Positions 62,516 through 64,000 of a DNA stretch of 64,000 nucleotides are shown here, one piece after another. The notes below the pieces were generated by a model. The model did not search any database. It had not been told where the DNA came from and was given only the letters and a program-made list of their open reading frames with translations. Within the stretch, counting starts at the first letter, position 1, and each line of letters starts with the position of its first letter. Origin of the DNA: Thermogymnomonas acidicola JCM 13583 (lineage in GTDB: Archaea > Thermoplasmatota > Thermoplasmata > Thermoplasmatales > Thermoplasmataceae); NCBI RefSeq assembly GCF_001316105.1, contig NZ_BBCP01000001.1, positions 186,001 to 250,000 on the forward strand, written 5' to 3'. The translations under genes and the position numbers were made by a program.

Positions 62516-62943
62516 CGCGCCATAGCTGTGGCCATAGCGGTTGTGGTGGTTATCGCTCTGTTCGTTTACTTCCACGGTGGTAGGCCTGCACACTCCAGCG
62601 AGACCATTGGAAAAAACCCCCCCACAAGCACTCTCACAATTGTGGCAGACTTCAACATCACCGTGCCCGATTTCAACTACACTTTTTCCCTGCAAGAGAA
62701 TGCCTCCGAGATCTTCCTGAGTGCCTACTCCAACGGTACCATGGGCACCATCAAGGTCTTCAGCCCCCAGGGATACCAGGATATCACTGTGGAGGTGGGA
62801 CCTGGGAACGATTCTTCCTACGAAGATGCTGCATTTTCCGATCCCCCCCCTTACGTGAACCTCACAGCGGAACATGGCGTTTAGTGGCTTCCCTGAGCGA
62901 GGTGAAGTCGGTACATGTCGTGATCTATGCAGCCTTTCTATGA
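62508..62943 (+). CDS. Small membrane-anchored extracellular protein
   Basis: About 145 residues. An N-terminal helix (IAVVVVIALFVYF) is followed by a beta-type outer part with NIT, NYT, NAS, NGT and NLT sites. The gene probably starts at ATG 62508, overlapping the permease end, with one frame change near 62520; a GTG at 62528 is the in-frame alternative. A C8 tract at 62845-62852 disturbs the end, and the corrected frame runs to 62943. It resembles the 59981-60778 protein in layout but not in clear sequence. Confidence 0.5.
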
Positions 62944-63006
62944 AAATTCCCTGCATTCAAGTATCACCGATGTCCTCACATCACCGGTCGTGAAAGGGAG
63001 GATCTA

Positions 63007-63490
63007 ATGGCAGACGCCAGAAAAGTACATCCTCTTGTCATGCTGCTGCCACTGTGGTTATTGTTCAGACAATGGTACTTAGCTCACTGTGCAGTAGGGT
63101 CGAGACAGGGTTTGCCACAGGGTTATCACGCGTAGGGTCCTAAACATTGCCCAAGCCTGTGATGCCAATTCTGGTACATCTCCACCATCCTTTCCAAGCA
63201 TCAATGGAGCCCATCATGGATCTTAAATCAAGCCGTCAGTTCAATTCAGCTGCCATTATCTGGAAGATCTTTACGGCACAGTCTTTCGATGGTACTAAAT
63301 TTCTGTTCTTGATCCACATCCCTGAACTCATTGTCCGTTGGTTCCATTATTTTAGTTAGGCTTACCGGTCTTCTTATGGTTCTTGGCATTCTTAGTGTTT
63401 CAGTATTGAAGGGGGGGCGCCCTACCTCATGCTGTATATGACCTTATGGTATCTGGAGCACCGCTTATCACCGAACTATTGAATTCTTCT
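63007..63490 (+). pseudogene. Degenerate membrane protein, possibly a second ABC permease
   Basis: Several short frames can be joined: an N-terminal block starting ATG 63007 that reads, after corrections, like MADARKYILLVMLLPLVVIV and a following TMVLSSL stretch, and a later block LVRLTGLLMVLGILSVSVLKG with APYLMLYMTLWYLEHRLS. Both look like membrane helices. Stops and shifts are too many to be explained by G/C tracts alone, so the gene is probably decayed. The link to the exporter cassette is by position. Confidence 0.3.
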
Positions 63491-63539
63491 CAGTGTATCT
63501 CTATTTGGTGCTGAGAGAGACATCCCTGAGAGCTGCTTC

Positions 63540-63991
63540 CTACGTCCACTTCCTTTCCGTCACGGACATGTATCTGGGGTTCGGAAATCTTGTATGCACC
63601 TTTTGTGAATAGTGGCTTGAAAACCTGTCCCTGGGTATATCCACCCCCCCGATGCTAGGTAGCCAATCTGCTATTAATAGAGGGGCTTCTTCAACCCACC
63701 TCGGATCGATCGGGACGACATCTGCGCATGCCAGGTGATACCCATTCGTAACACCCACTGAGCCTTTCTTCCGCTCTCCCAGGGGATGCCTTTATCTCCT
63801 CCCTTTAACATGCTTCCCATGAATACGCTGACTGTCGTTCGTACCACCTCAGATACATTTTCTTTAGACTGCCCATCAATCATTGACTCTCCCTGTCCGC
63901 TCGAGGTGTATTCTTGCACTTTTCTGGGATTTTCAAGGCCCCTCCCATGGTCACCTACCACAGGATCCTTTACACTATGGGGCTCGCACAC
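63540..63991 (-). other. Possible degenerate or partial coding region, unidentified
   Basis: Two overlapping minus-strand frames can be joined near 63755 into a product of about 150 residues including GYHLACADVVPIDPRWVEEA, LLIADWLPSIGGVDIPRDRF and an upstream block NVSEVVRTTVSVFMGSMLKG. The composition is protein-like but no family is recognised. A transposase remnant was considered without positive evidence. The right edge of the window cuts it off. Confidence 0.2.
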
Positions 63992-64000
63992 CTCTAACGT

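Noticed and set aside
63540-63991. Transposase remnant
   Set aside because: No DDE or serine-recombinase motif, terminal repeats or target duplication could be found.

Overview
The window is archaeal, most likely a moderately GC-rich euryarchaeon of the Thermoplasmata. The markers are archaeal: TiaS, Trm5, Hel308, diphthine synthase, aEF-1beta, an MBF1 homologue, fibrillarin, membrane LonB, archaeal-type AlaRS, DUF2070, and TATA boxes about 25 nt upstream of start codons, giving leaderless or short-leader mRNAs. A Rieske/cytochrome b pair and a four-gene succinate dehydrogenase operon point to an aerobic or facultatively respiring organism.

Layout. 0-2 kb: end of a pilus/archaellum-type secretion ATPase and its TadC/FlaJ-like membrane partner. 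2.1-6.3 kb: a giant TPR-like protein coupled to a site-2 protease. 6.3-9.6 kb: small Zn-ribbon protein, aEF-1beta, a glycosyltransferase and a GlmM-type mutase. 9.6-16 kb (minus): CDP-alcohol transferase, AK6-type kinase, TiaS, UppS, Trm5, Hel308. 16-21.3 kb: RibD-type reductase, SAH hydrolase, ApgM, a membrane protein, SerRS. 21.4-26.9 kb: GltD-like flavoprotein, TauE/SafE permease, PdxS, DUF92 protein, crotonase. 26.9-29.4 kb: cytochrome b and Rieske protein. 29.5-34.4 kb: tRNA-Val, BadF-type kinase, a secreted protein, a processive GT2 enzyme, dCMP deaminase, DedA protein, and a gene-free stretch that may hold a structured RNA. 34.4-37.8 kb: sdh operon. 38-39.2 kb: Hsp20 and a winged-helix regulator behind an operator-like inverted repeat. 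39.2-44.7 kb (minus): DphB, enolase, PfkB kinase, Cgi121-like protein, LonB. 45-58.9 kb: AroC, DUF2070, GT4, NAD-kinase-like protein, a catalytically dead S2P homologue, AlaRS, fibrillarin, MBF1, AspRS, ROK kinase. 59-63 kb: an ABC exporter cassette with three secreted or anchored proteins. 63-64 kb: decayed sequence.

The overriding feature is G/C homopolymer tracts, most exactly 7 long. Most genes, including single-copy essential ones, are broken by frameshifts at such tracts or by nearby single-base losses, and many intact genes carry an extra glycine or proline inside conserved motifs. Non-coding tracts are also usually 7 long. I read this as systematic sequence error. Genes are therefore annotated as reconstructed composites with their breakpoints stated; lengths are approximate and no alignment was run.
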